Shown here piece by piece: positions 16,538-24,658 of a stretch of DNA of 38,996 bases. Position numbers and translations under genes: made by a program. How positions within the stretch are numbered: position 1 is the stretch's first letter; each line of letters starts with the position of its first letter. This DNA comes from Rhodospirillales bacterium. GTDB taxonomy: Bacteria; Pseudomonadota; Alphaproteobacteria; Rhodospirillales; Casp-alpha2. Location of the stretch: positions 1 to 38,996 of the forward strand of contig JABMOG010000234.1 of NCBI GenBank assembly GCA_013204265.1, read 5' to 3'. The notes below the pieces were generated by a model that was not told where the DNA came from, did no database searches, and saw only the letters and a program-made list of their open reading frames with translations.

Positions 16538-17812
16538 GTGAAAAGCCTTTTCAAGCGTCTGTTTCAGGGAGATACAAAGGCCGAATCCCTGTCCTATCAC
16601 CAGGCCAAGGAAATGGCCCAGGACAAAGTTGAAGAAGTGCGCCTGGAATTGGCGTCGCGCGCGGATATCGAACCCGAAATCCTGTATTTCCTGACCGAAG
16701 ACCCGTCTCGGGAAGTGCGCCGCCGGATAGCCTCCAACAAGGCAACGCCGGTTCAGGCCGACTTGGTGCTGGCCAAAGACGTTGATCAAGACGTGCGTGG
16801 CGATCTGGCGGAAAAAATCGCCCTGTTGGCGCCGGGCCTAAGCGCCGACGAACAAGATACGATGCGCCGCATGGCTTATGAAGCCCTCGACGTTCTGGCG
16901 CGCGACCAAGTGACCCGTGTCCGACAGATATTGTCCGAAGCCCTGAAAGATGTCGCTGATGCGCCGCCCGACGTCATCCGCCGACTGGCGTCCGATGTGG
17001 AACTGGTGGTGGCCGGGCCGGTACTGCAATATTCACCGGTTCTGACCATAGACGACTTGCTCGAAATCATCCAAAACAATTCAACGACGGGAATCCTTTC
17101 CGCTGTTGCCCAGCGCAACGAAGTTCCGGCGACGCTGGCCGACGTCATTGCCGCGACCTATGACGAGGAAGCGGTGGCGCTTTTACTTAACAATCCGAGC
17201 GCCCAGATCCGCGAAGAAATGCTGGACCGTATCATTGACCGGGCGGCGGATATAGACCCCTGGCACGAGCCATTGGTGCATCGGCCCAGCTTGCCTGGTC
17301 GGGCCGCGGCCAAGCTGGCGCGGTTCGTCGCCCACATTTTACTCAAAGCGCTCCAGGAACGCCATGATTTGGAACCGGAGGTCATGCAGGAGGTCCGAGA
17401 CCTCGTCAACAAGCGGCTCGAGGATGAATCCCCGGAAGTGGCGGGCATGGAAAAAACCTCCGCCGGCGAAGCCTTGGAAAAGATCGGCCAATTACACGCC
17501 GAGGGAGCCTTAAGCGAAGCGGTGATCGCCGACATGGTCAAAAGCGGGGATCGGGAAATGACCATTGCCGCCTTGGCGGCCATGGCCGGCCTGAAAGTGG
17601 GGTCCGTCCGCTCGGCGATTTTAAACCGTAGCGCCAAAGGCATGGTGGCAATTTCCTGGAAATCCGGACTGAGCGCAAAACTTAGCGAAATCCTGCAAAA
17701 AGACCTTGCCTTGATTACGCCATCGGAAATGTTGCGGGCCGACGGCGGGAGATACCCGCTCGACGAAAGCGCCATGGAATGGCAACTGGACTTTATTAAG
17801 GATCTCGGTTGA
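16538..17812 (+). CDS. DUF2336 protein, second of tandem pair
   Basis: A paralogue of the preceding gene, 424 residues. It shares the same blocks in the same order: EPEILYFLTEDP, VLAKDVDQDVRGDLAEKIALL, LSADEQDTMRR, ALDVLARDQVTRVRQILSEALKDVADAP, VAGPVLQYSPVL and SAKGMVAISWKSGLSAKL. The track start at 16472 overlaps the previous gene in another frame. I choose GTG 16538, seven bases after the preceding stop, with AAGAGG correctly spaced; this gives a basic amphipathic N-terminus (KSLFKRLFQ) absent from the first copy. That difference may mean distinct localisation. It ends 36 bases before the convergent argB. Confidence 0.88.
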   Translation: MKSLFKRLFQGDTKAESLSYHQAKEMAQDKVEEVRLELASRADIEPEILYFLTEDPSREVRRRIASNKATPVQADLVLAKDVDQDVRGDLAEKIALLAPGLSADEQDTMRRMAYEALDVLARDQVTRVRQILSEALKDVADAPPDVIRRLASDVELVVAGPVLQYSPVLTIDDLLEIIQNNSTTGILSAVAQRNEVPATLADVIAATYDEEAVALLLNNPSAQIREEMLDRIIDRAADIDPWHEPLVHRPSLPGRAAAKLARFVAHILLKALQERHDLEPEVMQEVRDLVNKRLEDESPEVAGMEKTSAGEALEKIGQLHAEGALSEAVIADMVKSGDREMTIAALAAMAGLKVGSVRSAILNRSAKGMVAISWKSGLSAKLSEILQKDLALITPSEMLRADGGRYPLDESAMEWQLDFIKDLG

Positions 17813-17843
17813 ACGATCAGGAAACGGGAGCCGGTAAGACTTT

Positions 17844-17860
17844 CCCGATCAGTCGGGTTT
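17844..17860 (+). terminator. Weak hairpin at the DUF2336/argB convergence
   Basis: CCCGA-TCAG-TCGGG (17844-17857) followed by TTT could end plus-strand transcription from the DUF2336 operon. The stem is only five pairs and overlaps the last codons of argB, so this is a weak call. Confidence 0.3.
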
Positions 17861-18766
17861 AATCAAGGTTCCGACGCCGCCTTCGGTGAACAGTTCGATC
17901 AAAAGCGCATGTTCGACCCGGCCGTCAATAATGACGGCGCCCTCGACGTCACCTTCGACGGCGGACAGGCAGGTTTCGATCTTGGGAATCATGCCGCCGG
18001 AAATGGTGCCGTCTGTGATCAGGCCTCTGGCTTCGGTGACCGTCATCTCGGCGATCAGTTCGCCGCTTTTGTCCAAAACGCCGGCAACATCGGTCAACAT
18101 CAACAATCGTTTGGCGCCAACCGCATTGGCGATGGCGCCGGCCACGGTGTCGGCGTTGATATTCAGGGTCTCTCCGTCCGGCCCGACGCCGATGGGGGCA
18201 ATGACCGGGGTAATATCCGATTCATCAAACAACGCCAAAATATGAGGGTTGATAACTTTCGGCTCACCAACCAGGCCCAGGTCGAGAACTTTTTCGATAT
18301 TGGAATCCGGATCGCGCGTTGTTTTCGTCGCCTTGTCACACTTGATCAGGTTTCCGTCCTTGCCCGACAGCCCGATGGCGAAGCCGCCGACGGCGTTGAT
18401 GGACGATACGATCTGTTTGTTGATCGACCCGGACAACACCATTTCGACGACGTTGACGGTTTCCTGATCGGTTACCCGGAGCCCGTCGATGAATTCACTT
18501 TTGATCTTGAGGCGTTCCAGCATTTCGCCGATCTGCGGGCCGCCGCCGTGCACGATGATCGGATTAATGCCGATCTGGCGCAGCAACACGATATCGCGGG
18601 CGAACAGGTCGGCCAAACCGGCATCGCCCATGGCATGGCCACCGTATTTGATGACAAAGGTTTCGCCAGCATAGCGCTGCATATACGGCATCGCCTGGGA
18701 TAACACCGTGGCCTGGCCCAACCAGTCATGGTCGGTGGGTTTTGGGGTATCGGTTTTTTTGCTCAT
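17849..18766 (-). CDS. argB: Acetylglutamate kinase
   Basis: Phosphorylates N-acetyl-L-glutamate in arginine synthesis. The 305-residue amino-acid-kinase fold shows [12 protein letters not shown] (phosphate-binding lysine and glycines), [34 protein letters not shown] (acetylglutamate-binding region), ALSGKDGNL-like [19 protein letters not shown] and [10 protein letters not shown]. The N-terminal helix (residues about 15-30) is of the kind found in arginine-sensitive hexameric kinases, so feedback control by arginine is plausible. It is the last gene of the rpmH-rnpA-yidD-yidC-engB-argB run, 12 bases after engB. Confidence 0.97.
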   Translation of the reverse strand: MSKKTDTPKPTDHDWLGQATVLSQAMPYMQRYAGETFVIKYGGHAMGDAGLADLFARDIVLLRQIGINPIIVHGGGPQIGEMLERLKIKSEFIDGLRVTDQETVNVVEMVLSGSINKQIVSSINAVGGFAIGLSGKDGNLIKCDKATKTTRDPDSNIEKVLDLGLVGEPKVINPHILALFDESDITPVIAPIGVGPDGETLNINADTVAGAIANAVGAKRLLMLTDVAGVLDKSGELIAEMTVTEARGLITDGTISGGMIPKIETCLSAVEGDVEGAVIIDGRVEHALLIELFTEGGVGTLIKPD

Positions 18767-18778
18767 AACGGGTGGAAC

Positions 18779-19465
18779 CTAGCCTAGATTTTCCGCTGCT
18801 GCCAGCATCGCCAGCGCGGCACGCAATTGCGCAATGCCGTCGCCTTTGCGCGAAGAGGTGGTGATGATCTCAGGGTGCGCCGCCGTGTGTTTGGTCAATT
18901 CACCGAGCATGGCATTGATGCGAGCCTGTAGCGGGGCTTGCTTGACCTTGTCGCACTTCGTCAGCACGATTTGATAGGGCACGGCCGACTGATCCAGCAG
19001 GTCCATCGCCTTGCGGTCGCCTTCCTTCGGTCCGTGGCGGGCGTCGATCAGCAGGCAGACGCGCCTGAGTATGGCCCGGCCGCGCAGATAATCTTCGATC
19101 AGTGCCGTCCACTCGGCGATTTCCGTTTTCGGCGCACGGGCGAAACCGTAGCCGGGCAGGTCGGTCAGCATCAGCCGGTTGTGTAAGTTGAAGAAGTTTA
19201 AAAGCCGTGTGCGCCCCGGTGTGTTGGATGTGCGCGCCAGCGTATTGCGCCCGGTCAGGGCGTTGATCAGGCTCGATTTGCCGACGTTGGAACGTCCCGC
19301 GAAGGCGATTTCCGGAAGGTCCGATTCCGGCACCTGGTCCATGTTGGTTGCGCTGATAACGAAATCGCAGGCTTGGGCAAACAACAGGCGCCCGTTCTCC
19401 AGTGCGGCCTCATCAAGGCTGGTGTCATTGCCGGGTGTTATGGTCTCGGGTGAGCTTGAAGGCAT
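18779..19465 (-). CDS. engB: Ribosome biogenesis GTPase EngB/YihA
   Basis: A TrmE-Era-like GTPase needed for large-subunit assembly. Motifs are G1 GRSNVGKSS, G2 region TPGRTRLLNFF, G3 DLPGYGFA and G4 TKCDKV, all intact in a 228-residue protein. The 35-residue N-terminal extension before the family core (MPSSSPETITPGND) is polar. The ATG has GGAGG five bases upstream, a strong start. It stands between yidC (24-base gap) and argB, the alphaproteobacterial order. Confidence 0.97.
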   Translation of the reverse strand: MPSSSPETITPGNDTSLDEAALENGRLLFAQACDFVISATNMDQVPESDLPEIAFAGRSNVGKSSLINALTGRNTLARTSNTPGRTRLLNFFNLHNRLMLTDLPGYGFARAPKTEIAEWTALIEDYLRGRAILRRVCLLIDARHGPKEGDRKAMDLLDQSAVPYQIVLTKCDKVKQAPLQARINAMLGELTKHTAAHPEIITTSSRKGDGIAQLRAALAMLAAAENLG

Positions 19466-19489
19466 GCGAGCCTCCTCATTGCCTGGAAT

Positions 19490-21274
19490 TTATTTCAGCG
19501 CGTCTTTTCCGGAAATTCCCATGCGTTTCATGATCAACCATTGCTGGCTCATGGACAGGGTATTGTTGACAGCCCAGTAAATCACCAGACCGGCCGGGAA
19601 CCGCGCCAGCATGACGGTAAACATGAGCGGCAGGAACAGGAAGATTTTGGCCTGCATGGGGTCGGTCGGTTGCGGATTGAGTTTCTGTTGCAGGAACATG
19701 GTTATACCCATGATCAGCGGCCAGACACCAATCATCAGGACCTCCGGCGGCGTCCACGGAATCAATCCGAACAGATTGAACACGGTGGTCGGGTCGGCCA
19801 CTGAGAGGTCTTTGATCCAGCCGAAAAACGGCGCCTGGCGCATTTCAATGTTGACGAACAAAACCTTGTACAGCGCAAAAAATACCGGAATCTGAATCAA
19901 TATGGGCAGGCACCCGGACGCCGGGTTGACCTTTTCACGCTTGTACAACTCCATCATTTCCTGGTTCAGCCGCTGTTTGTCGTCGGCGAAACGCTCGCGC
20001 AGGGTCGTCATCTGCGGCGCCAATTTTTTCATCCGGCTCATCGATGTATAGGACTTGTTGGCGAGCGGGAAGAACGCCAGCTTAATAAATATCGTCAGAA
20101 GAATGATCGAAATGCCGAAGTTCTGAACCACGTTGTTGATATAGAGAAGGGCATAGAAAATCGGCTTGGTCAGGAAATAGAACCAGCCGAAATCAATGGT
20201 CAGGTCGAACCGGTCAATGCCTAAATTTTCGTTATAAGCGTCCATAACCGACACTTCCTTGGCCCCCGCGAACAGCCGGTTTTCGCTGGCCGTTGATGCG
20301 CCTGGGGCTACAGTGACGGCGGCGGACAGGTAATCGACCTGATACAGGTCGTCGCCGGATTCCTTGTGGTAGAAAAAGCGTGCGTTTACCTGGGCCTTCT
20401 GGTCCGGCACCAGGGATGTCAGCCAGTACTTGTCGGTAATGCCGAGCCAGCCGCCCTTGGACGATTCTTTGATCTCTCCATCTTCCTTGATATCTTCGTA
20501 TTTGATTTCCTTTAGCGTGCTGTTGGTGACGCCGATCAGGCCCTCATGGATGATGTAAAAGCCGCTGACTTCGGGGGTCGTGCGCCGGGAGATTAATCCG
20601 TAAGGATGCAACGTCGCCGCCTTTGCGCCGGTGTTTACGACTTGCTGGTAAATGGTGAACATGAAATTTTTGTCGACCGAAAAGGTACGGAGGAATTTCA
20701 GGCCCTGACCGTTGTCCCATGTCAGGGTTACCGGGGCGTCCAGGCCCAGCGTTTTGGCGTTGGCCTGCCAAAGAGTATCCGGGCCGGGCGTAGCCTGGCC
20801 GCCGACGGCGACCCAGCCGAATTCGGCGAAATAGGCATTCTTGTCACCCTTAGGCGTCAGCATAACGATTTCTTTACTGTCGGCCTCCAGGGTTTCGCGG
20901 TAATCGGCCAGTGTCAGGTCGTCGAGGCGTCCGCCCAGCAAAGAGATGGAGCCGTGCAGGCGGGGTGTGCTGATTCTGACGCGGGGGCTCAATTCGAGAA
21001 TTTTCTGGCGTGAAACGCCGAGGCTGACGGTCGGCAGGCCGGGGACGGTGGGCACGATGGACCCCGGGGTTGGCGTCGCCTGCGGCGTTTGTGCGCCGGA
21101 TGTACCTGGCGCGGTCTTGGGGGCCGTCACCGGCGATTGTCCAGGCGTTTGTTGCGACTGGGCCTGATTGTCCGGGGGCGGTGCTGTGCGGGTTTTCGAG
21201 AAGAACATCTCGAAGCCGACCAGAATGGCGATGGACAGCACCACCGCCAGGATCATGTTGCGATTGTCGATCAT
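19490..21274 (-). CDS. yidC: Membrane protein insertase YidC
   Basis: Inserts and folds inner-membrane proteins, alone or with SecYEG. The 594-residue protein has an N-terminal membrane anchor (MILAVVLSIAILVGFEMFF), a Pro/Gln/Thr-rich linker and a large periplasmic P1 domain (about 95-365). The five-helix core follows, with VVQNFGISIILLTIFIKLAFFP, the cytoplasmic hairpin MSRMKKLAPQMTTLRERF and QIPVFFALYKVL. The conserved arginine of the hydrophilic groove lies in the first core helix region. I start at ATG 21274 (MIDNRNMIL) because the 19-residue extension in the track overlaps yidD's end and is not hydrophobic. Its neighbour yidD assists the same process. Confidence 0.97.
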   Translation of the reverse strand: MIDNRNMILAVVLSIAILVGFEMFFSKTRTAPPPDNQAQSQQTPGQSPVTAPKTAPGTSGAQTPQATPTPGSIVPTVPGLPTVSLGVSRQKILELSPRVRISTPRLHGSISLLGGRLDDLTLADYRETLEADSKEIVMLTPKGDKNAYFAEFGWVAVGGQATPGPDTLWQANAKTLGLDAPVTLTWDNGQGLKFLRTFSVDKNFMFTIYQQVVNTGAKAATLHPYGLISRRTTPEVSGFYIIHEGLIGVTNSTLKEIKYEDIKEDGEIKESSKGGWLGITDKYWLTSLVPDQKAQVNARFFYHKESGDDLYQVDYLSAAVTVAPGASTASENRLFAGAKEVSVMDAYNENLGIDRFDLTIDFGWFYFLTKPIFYALLYINNVVQNFGISIILLTIFIKLAFFPLANKSYTSMSRMKKLAPQMTTLRERFADDKQRLNQEMMELYKREKVNPASGCLPILIQIPVFFALYKVLFVNIEMRQAPFFGWIKDLSVADPTTVFNLFGLIPWTPPEVLMIGVWPLIMGITMFLQQKLNPQPTDPMQAKIFLFLPLMFTVMLARFPAGLVIYWAVNNTLSMSQQWLIMKRMGISGKDALK

Positions 21275-21278
21275 ATGT

Positions 21279-21596
21279 TCAGCCCGCGCTTGTTGCCGTT
21301 GTTTTAGGGTGTGTATCACTGGTGTCTGCATCCATGCCAGGCACCAGATCGATGCCCGCCTCGCCCCAAGGATGACAGCGCAAGATTCGCTTTAAGGCCA
21401 GCCAACCGCCCGTGATGGGCCCATGCAGGCCAATGGCGGCAAAAGCGTAATGCGAACAGGTCGGATGAAACCGGCAGCCGCCCGCCGGCAGCACCGGGAT
21501 AATCAGCAGCTGATAGGCGCGAATGGCGCCTTGCATAGATTTGCCGAGAATCGTTCTTAGCCCCATGTCCACACCAAGCTGCCCTGTTTCCAGCAT
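21279..21596 (-). CDS. yidD: Membrane protein insertion efficiency factor YidD
   Basis: A small membrane-associated protein thought to help YidC-dependent insertion. The core [36 protein letters not shown] has the family's conserved CRFxPTCSxYA signature, followed by [20 protein letters not shown]. The first ATG (21596) directly follows the rnpA stop and gives 105 residues. ATG 21566 (MGLRTILG, 95 residues) or ATG 21536 (MQGAIRAY) would be closer to the usual size, and no start has a clear Shine-Dalgarno sequence. The tail after VPGMD is polar and variable. Confidence 0.93.
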   Translation of the reverse strand: MLETGQLGVDMGLRTILGKSMQGAIRAYQLLIIPVLPAGGCRFHPTCSHYAFAAIGLHGPITGGWLALKRILRCHPWGEAGIDLVPGMDADTSDTHPKTTATSAG

Positions 21597-21995
21597 TTAT
21601 TCGTTATAGGCATCAAGTTTTTGCAATGCCGTTTCCAGGTCTTCGATTAGGGCCGGAAACGCCCTTTTTAATGTCGCCCGGCGGCCGATCAGGACGAAAT
21701 CATGTCCAGGGCGCGCATGTCCAGGCATAACTTTCTGGGCCGCTGCTCTTAGCCGCCTGCGGGCCCGGTTTCGGTCAACCGCACCGCCGACCTTGCGGCT
21801 GACGGTATAGCCGATGCGAAACTCGGAATCTCCATTCGTCTCGCTGCCCTCAGTGCACAGGGCCTGGACGATCAGCCCGGGCGCGGCCCACTTATTTTTG
21901 GCGGCGGCAACGCGCAGAAACTCGCTGCGTTGCTTTAATCGCAACACGGCAGCGGGCTCGATATGGAAAGTCGCGGACGGGTTGGAGAACCGCAA
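21597..21995 (-). CDS. rnpA: Ribonuclease P protein component
   Basis: Protein subunit of RNase P, which trims the 5' leader of pre-tRNAs. The family signature region YTVSRKVGGAVDRNRARRRLRAAA (conserved RNR motif) is intact, preceded by LKQRSEFLRVAAAKNKWAAPGLIVQA and followed by HDFVLIGRRATLKRAFPAL. The track start is TTG 21995, 12 bases after the rpmH stop, giving 132 residues. GTG 21947, just before LRLKQRSEF, would give the more usual 116 residues. Neither start has a good Shine-Dalgarno sequence, so coupling to rpmH translation is likely. The gene immediately precedes yidD. Confidence 0.95.
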   Translation of the reverse strand: MRFSNPSATFHIEPAAVLRLKQRSEFLRVAAAKNKWAAPGLIVQALCTEGSETNGDSEFRIGYTVSRKVGGAVDRNRARRRLRAAAQKVMPGHARPGHDFVLIGRRATLKRAFPALIEDLETALQKLDAYNE

Positions 21996-22007
21996 TCGGC
22001 CACAACA

Positions 22008-22142
22008 TCACGCAGAAAGACGTTTCCGCCCCTTGGCGCGGCGGTTGGCAAGAATTCTGCGGCCACCCACGGTTGCCATGCGATGGCGGAATCCATGCCT
22101 GTGTTTGCGGACAATTTTACTAGGTTGAAAAGTGCGTTTCAC
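22008..22142 (-). CDS. rpmH: 50S ribosomal protein L34
   Basis: The 44-residue protein ([17 protein letters not shown] ... [16 protein letters not shown]) is an unmistakable L34, very basic and of exact family length. The ORF track only shows it as the end of a longer frame (22265). The true start is GTG 22142, with GGAGG five bases upstream and a consensus-like promoter just before. It leads the rpmH-rnpA-yidD-yidC-engB-argB unit. Confidence 0.98.
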   Translation of the reverse strand: MKRTFQPSKIVRKHRHGFRHRMATVGGRRILANRRAKGRKRLSA

Positions 22143-22170
22143 GGTCGCCTCCGAGTAATAACGAGCCCGG

Positions 22171-22199
22171 TGTATACGGTGTTGCCAAAGCGAAGTCAA
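22171..22199 (-). promoter_or_regulatory. Strong sigma-70 promoter for the rpmH operon
   Basis: On the minus strand TTGACT (22194-22199) is separated by exactly 17 bases from TATACA (22171-22176). The predicted start of transcription is about 20 bases before the rpmH GTG, leaving a short leader holding the GGAGG site. It is the best promoter match in the window. Confidence 0.8.
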
Positions 22200-22341
22200 C
22201 GCCGGTGACGGCTCGGTCGGGGTCGCAAATACGGGACTTTCAAAGGCCCCGGGCCACACCCGCAAGGGGTCTTGCCGGTGGTCTGCAAAAGACGGTCACG
22301 GTATGTTTACTGCTTGAGGGACGATTGTCGCCATGTTCGGG

Positions 22342-22370
22342 TTGCTCAACGCGGGTAGTATCACTTTAAT
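22342..22370 (+). promoter_or_regulatory. Candidate promoter for the TVP38/oxidoreductase genes
   Basis: TTGCTC (22342-22347), a 17-base spacer and TTTAAT (22365-22370) form a plausible promoter about 70 bases before the TVP38 start. A perfect TATAAT follows at 22375-22380 but has no good -35 box at the right distance. The remaining divergent spacer (22200-22340) is GC-rich and I see no gene in it. Confidence 0.45.
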
Positions 22371-22378
22371 GGCCTATA

Positions 22379-22414
22379 ATCGACTGTTCCCGGCCTTGTC
22401 TGGGAATAGTTGAT
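22379..22414 (+). other. Leader hairpin before the TVP38 gene
   Basis: ATCGACTGTTCCC (22379-22391) pairs with GGGAATAGTTGAT (22402-22414) over 13 positions with two G-U pairs and a 10-base loop. No T-run follows, so it is not an intrinsic terminator. If transcription starts from the TTTAAT box, the stem sits at the very 5' end of the mRNA. Stability or regulatory function is inference. Confidence 0.4.
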
Positions 22415-22440
22415 CGAAATTGACCTGGAACGCCGCCCCG

Positions 22441-23196
22441 ATGACTGAAGCCGTAAACGAAGCTCCCGCCGAACAGGCGAACAAAGCCCTCTGGAAACGG
22501 CTTGCGCCTTTGGTTTTGGTGGGTCTGGCGCTGGCCGGCGTGTTTATCTTCGACCTCGATGATTTTCTCAGCTTCGAAATGCTGAAAAACCACCGCACGG
22601 ATGCGCTCGACTGGTACCAACAAAACCGAATACTGTCGACCGCCAGTTTCGTTGCGCTTTATGCGCTGGCCGTGGCCTTGTCGGTGCCGGGGGCGGTGTG
22701 GCTTTCACTGGCGGCGGGGTTTCTAATGGGAACCTGGGCGGGGACGATTATGGTCGTTTTCGCGGCAACGCTGGGGGCGTTGGGGATTTTCCTCATCGCA
22801 CGGTATGCGCTGGCCGATTTCTTTCACGACAAAACGGGAAGTGCTGGCCGCAAAATGGAGGCCGGTTTCCAGGAAAACGCGCTGTCGTACCTGTTGGTGT
22901 TGCGGCTCGTGCCGTTGTTTCCGTTTTGGCTGGTCAATCTGGTGCCGGCGCTGTTGGGGGTTCCGGCCCGGACTTTCGTGATCGGCACCTTTTTTGGAAT
23001 TATTCCCGGCACCGCTGTTTTTTGCAGCATCGGCAATGGATTGGGGGCCGTTATTGATCGCGGCGATATGCCGGATTTGAACACCGTCTTTCAGCCGGAA
23101 ATTCTTGGTCCCCTGCTGGCCTTGGCAGTGTTGTCGCTGGTTCCCGTCATCTACAAGAAAATGACAAAAAACAAAGGCACGCCGCATGGCGAATAA
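22441..23196 (+). CDS. TVP38/TMEM64 (VTT-domain) membrane protein
   Basis: A 251-residue integral membrane protein of the DedA-related VTT family, implicated in lipid handling or transport in other organisms. After a cytoplasmic N-terminus come a first membrane helix (APLVLVGLALAGVFIFDLDD) and the family core: SVPGAVWLSLAAGFLMGTWAG, then FLIARYALADFF, LLVLRLVPLFPFWLVNLVPALLGVP (conserved R-x-x-P region) and FVIGTFFGIIPGTAVF. The start ATG 22441 is chosen over the track's 22420 because it leads into a polar N-terminus; neither start has a strong Shine-Dalgarno sequence. Its 3' end overlaps the oxidoreductase gene by 11 bases, so the two are coupled. TVP38 proteins fused to or paired with such oxidoreductases are known. 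Confidence 0.9.
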   Translation: MTEAVNEAPAEQANKALWKRLAPLVLVGLALAGVFIFDLDDFLSFEMLKNHRTDALDWYQQNRILSTASFVALYALAVALSVPGAVWLSLAAGFLMGTWAGTIMVVFAATLGALGIFLIARYALADFFHDKTGSAGRKMEAGFQENALSYLLVLRLVPLFPFWLVNLVPALLGVPARTFVIGTFFGIIPGTAVFCSIGNGLGAVIDRGDMPDLNTVFQPEILGPLLALAVLSLVPVIYKKMTKNKGTPHGE

Positions 23197-24637
23197 GACG
23201 AATACCCTGAGTGTCGATATTTGCGTCATTGGCGCGGGCGCGGGCGGACTGTCGGTGGCCGCCGGCGCGTCGCAAATGGGGGCTTCGGTGGCCCTGATTG
23301 AAAGCGGCAAAATGGGCGGCGATTGTCTCAATTTCGGCTGCGTGCCGTCAAAAGCCATGTTGGCGGCGGGGCATGCGGCCGAAGCCGTCCGCCGCGCCGG
23401 GCGTTTCGGCGTCGGCGCAGTTGGCCCAACCATCGATGCCAAGGGCGTATACGGCCATATTCATAGCGTCATCGCAGCCATCGAGCCGAACGATTCCGTT
23501 GAGCGATTCGAAGGCATGGGCGTAACCGTGGTCCGGGGCGTTGGGCGGTTCATCGGGCGACGTGAAGTTGAAGTTGGGGGAGAAGCTGCTACCACGCGCA
23601 TTACCGCCCGGCGTTTTGTCATCGCCACCGGGTCGCGCCCGTTCGTGCCGCCGATCCCTGGACTGGACGGAGTCGACTACCACACCAACGAGACGATTTT
23701 TCAGGGGCCTGAACTGCCGGACCACCTGATCGTTATCGGCGGCGGCCCCATTGGAATCGAAATGGCCCAGGCGCACCGCCATCTGGGAGCGCGGGTGACG
23801 GTGCTGGAAATGTTTTCGATCATGCCCAAGGACGACCCTGAACTGGTTGCGGTGGTTCGAAGGCAACTTGACGAGGACGGCATCGATATTATCGAGGGTG
23901 CGGCTATTACCGGCGTAGAAAAAAGCAGCGCCGGGGTCACGGTCTCCCTGGGCGGCGGCGACGGCGGACAGACGCGGACCATTGAAGGTTCTCACCTTCT
24001 TGTCGCCACGGGGCGGCGCGCCAATGTCGATGGGATGAGGCTGGAGGCCGCGAACATCAGTGCATCGCCCAAGGGAATTGAGGTCGATGCGCGGCTGCGC
24101 ACCACAAACAAACACGTATTTGCCATCGGCGATGTCGCCGGCGGCCTGCAATTCACCCACGTCGCCGGGTATCACGCGGGCGTGGTCATCAAGAATGCCC
24201 TGTTCCGGTGGCCGGCCAAGGCCGATCATCGGTTTGTGCCTTGGGTCACCTTTACGTCGCCGGAACTGGCCCAGGTCGGCCTTACCGAAGCCGACGCCAT
24301 AAAGGAACACGGCGATATTCGTGTCCTGCGCTGGCCCTATCATGAAAACGACCGCGCCCAGGCCGAAGCGGCCACCGATGGCATGGTCAAGGTAGTGGTG
24401 ACGCCTAAGGGTAAAATTCTCGGGTGCGGTATCGCTGGCGCCCGCGCCGGAGAGCTGATTCAAACCTGGGTGTTGGCGATGAGCCAAAACATAAAAATCG
24501 GCGCCGTGGCGCAGATGATCGCACCCTATCCAACCTTAGGCGAGGTTTCTAAACGAACTGCTGGCAGTTTCTATACGCCGTCACTGTTTTCCGAACGGAC
24601 CCGGAAAATAGTCGGTTTCCTGCGCCGCTTCGGGTAA
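23186..24637 (+). CDS. FAD-dependent disulfide oxidoreductase (dihydrolipoamide dehydrogenase / MerA-like)
   Basis: A 483-residue class I pyridine nucleotide-disulfide oxidoreductase. It has the N-terminal FAD fingerprint VIGAGAGGLSVA, the redox-active pair in GGDCLNFGCVPSK (Cys47 and Cys52), an NAD(P) site IVIGGGPIGIEMAQ, the second FAD motif VFAIGDVAGG and a C-terminal dimerisation domain. The catalytic His of dihydrolipoamide dehydrogenases (HPTxxE) is replaced by Tyr (PYPTLGE), as in mercuric reductase. The N-terminal metal-binding domain and C-terminal vicinal cysteines of MerA are absent, so mercury reduction is unlikely. The substrate is unknown. It overlaps the TVP38 gene by 11 bases, suggesting a membrane-associated redox partner. 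Confidence 0.9.
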   Translation: MANKTNTLSVDICVIGAGAGGLSVAAGASQMGASVALIESGKMGGDCLNFGCVPSKAMLAAGHAAEAVRRAGRFGVGAVGPTIDAKGVYGHIHSVIAAIEPNDSVERFEGMGVTVVRGVGRFIGRREVEVGGEAATTRITARRFVIATGSRPFVPPIPGLDGVDYHTNETIFQGPELPDHLIVIGGGPIGIEMAQAHRHLGARVTVLEMFSIMPKDDPELVAVVRRQLDEDGIDIIEGAAITGVEKSSAGVTVSLGGGDGGQTRTIEGSHLLVATGRRANVDGMRLEAANISASPKGIEVDARLRTTNKHVFAIGDVAGGLQFTHVAGYHAGVVIKNALFRWPAKADHRFVPWVTFTSPELAQVGLTEADAIKEHGDIRVLRWPYHENDRAQAEAATDGMVKVVVTPKGKILGCGIAGARAGELIQTWVLAMSQNIKIGAVAQMIAPYPTLGEVSKRTAGSFYTPSLFSERTRKIVGFLRRFG

Positions 24638-24658
24638 AACGGGTATAGGGTACACACC

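Noticed and set aside
17909-18703. 264-aa plus-strand ORF opposite argB
   Set aside because: Mirror frame of a certain gene; His/Gln/Asp/Phe-rich composition typical of antisense frames.
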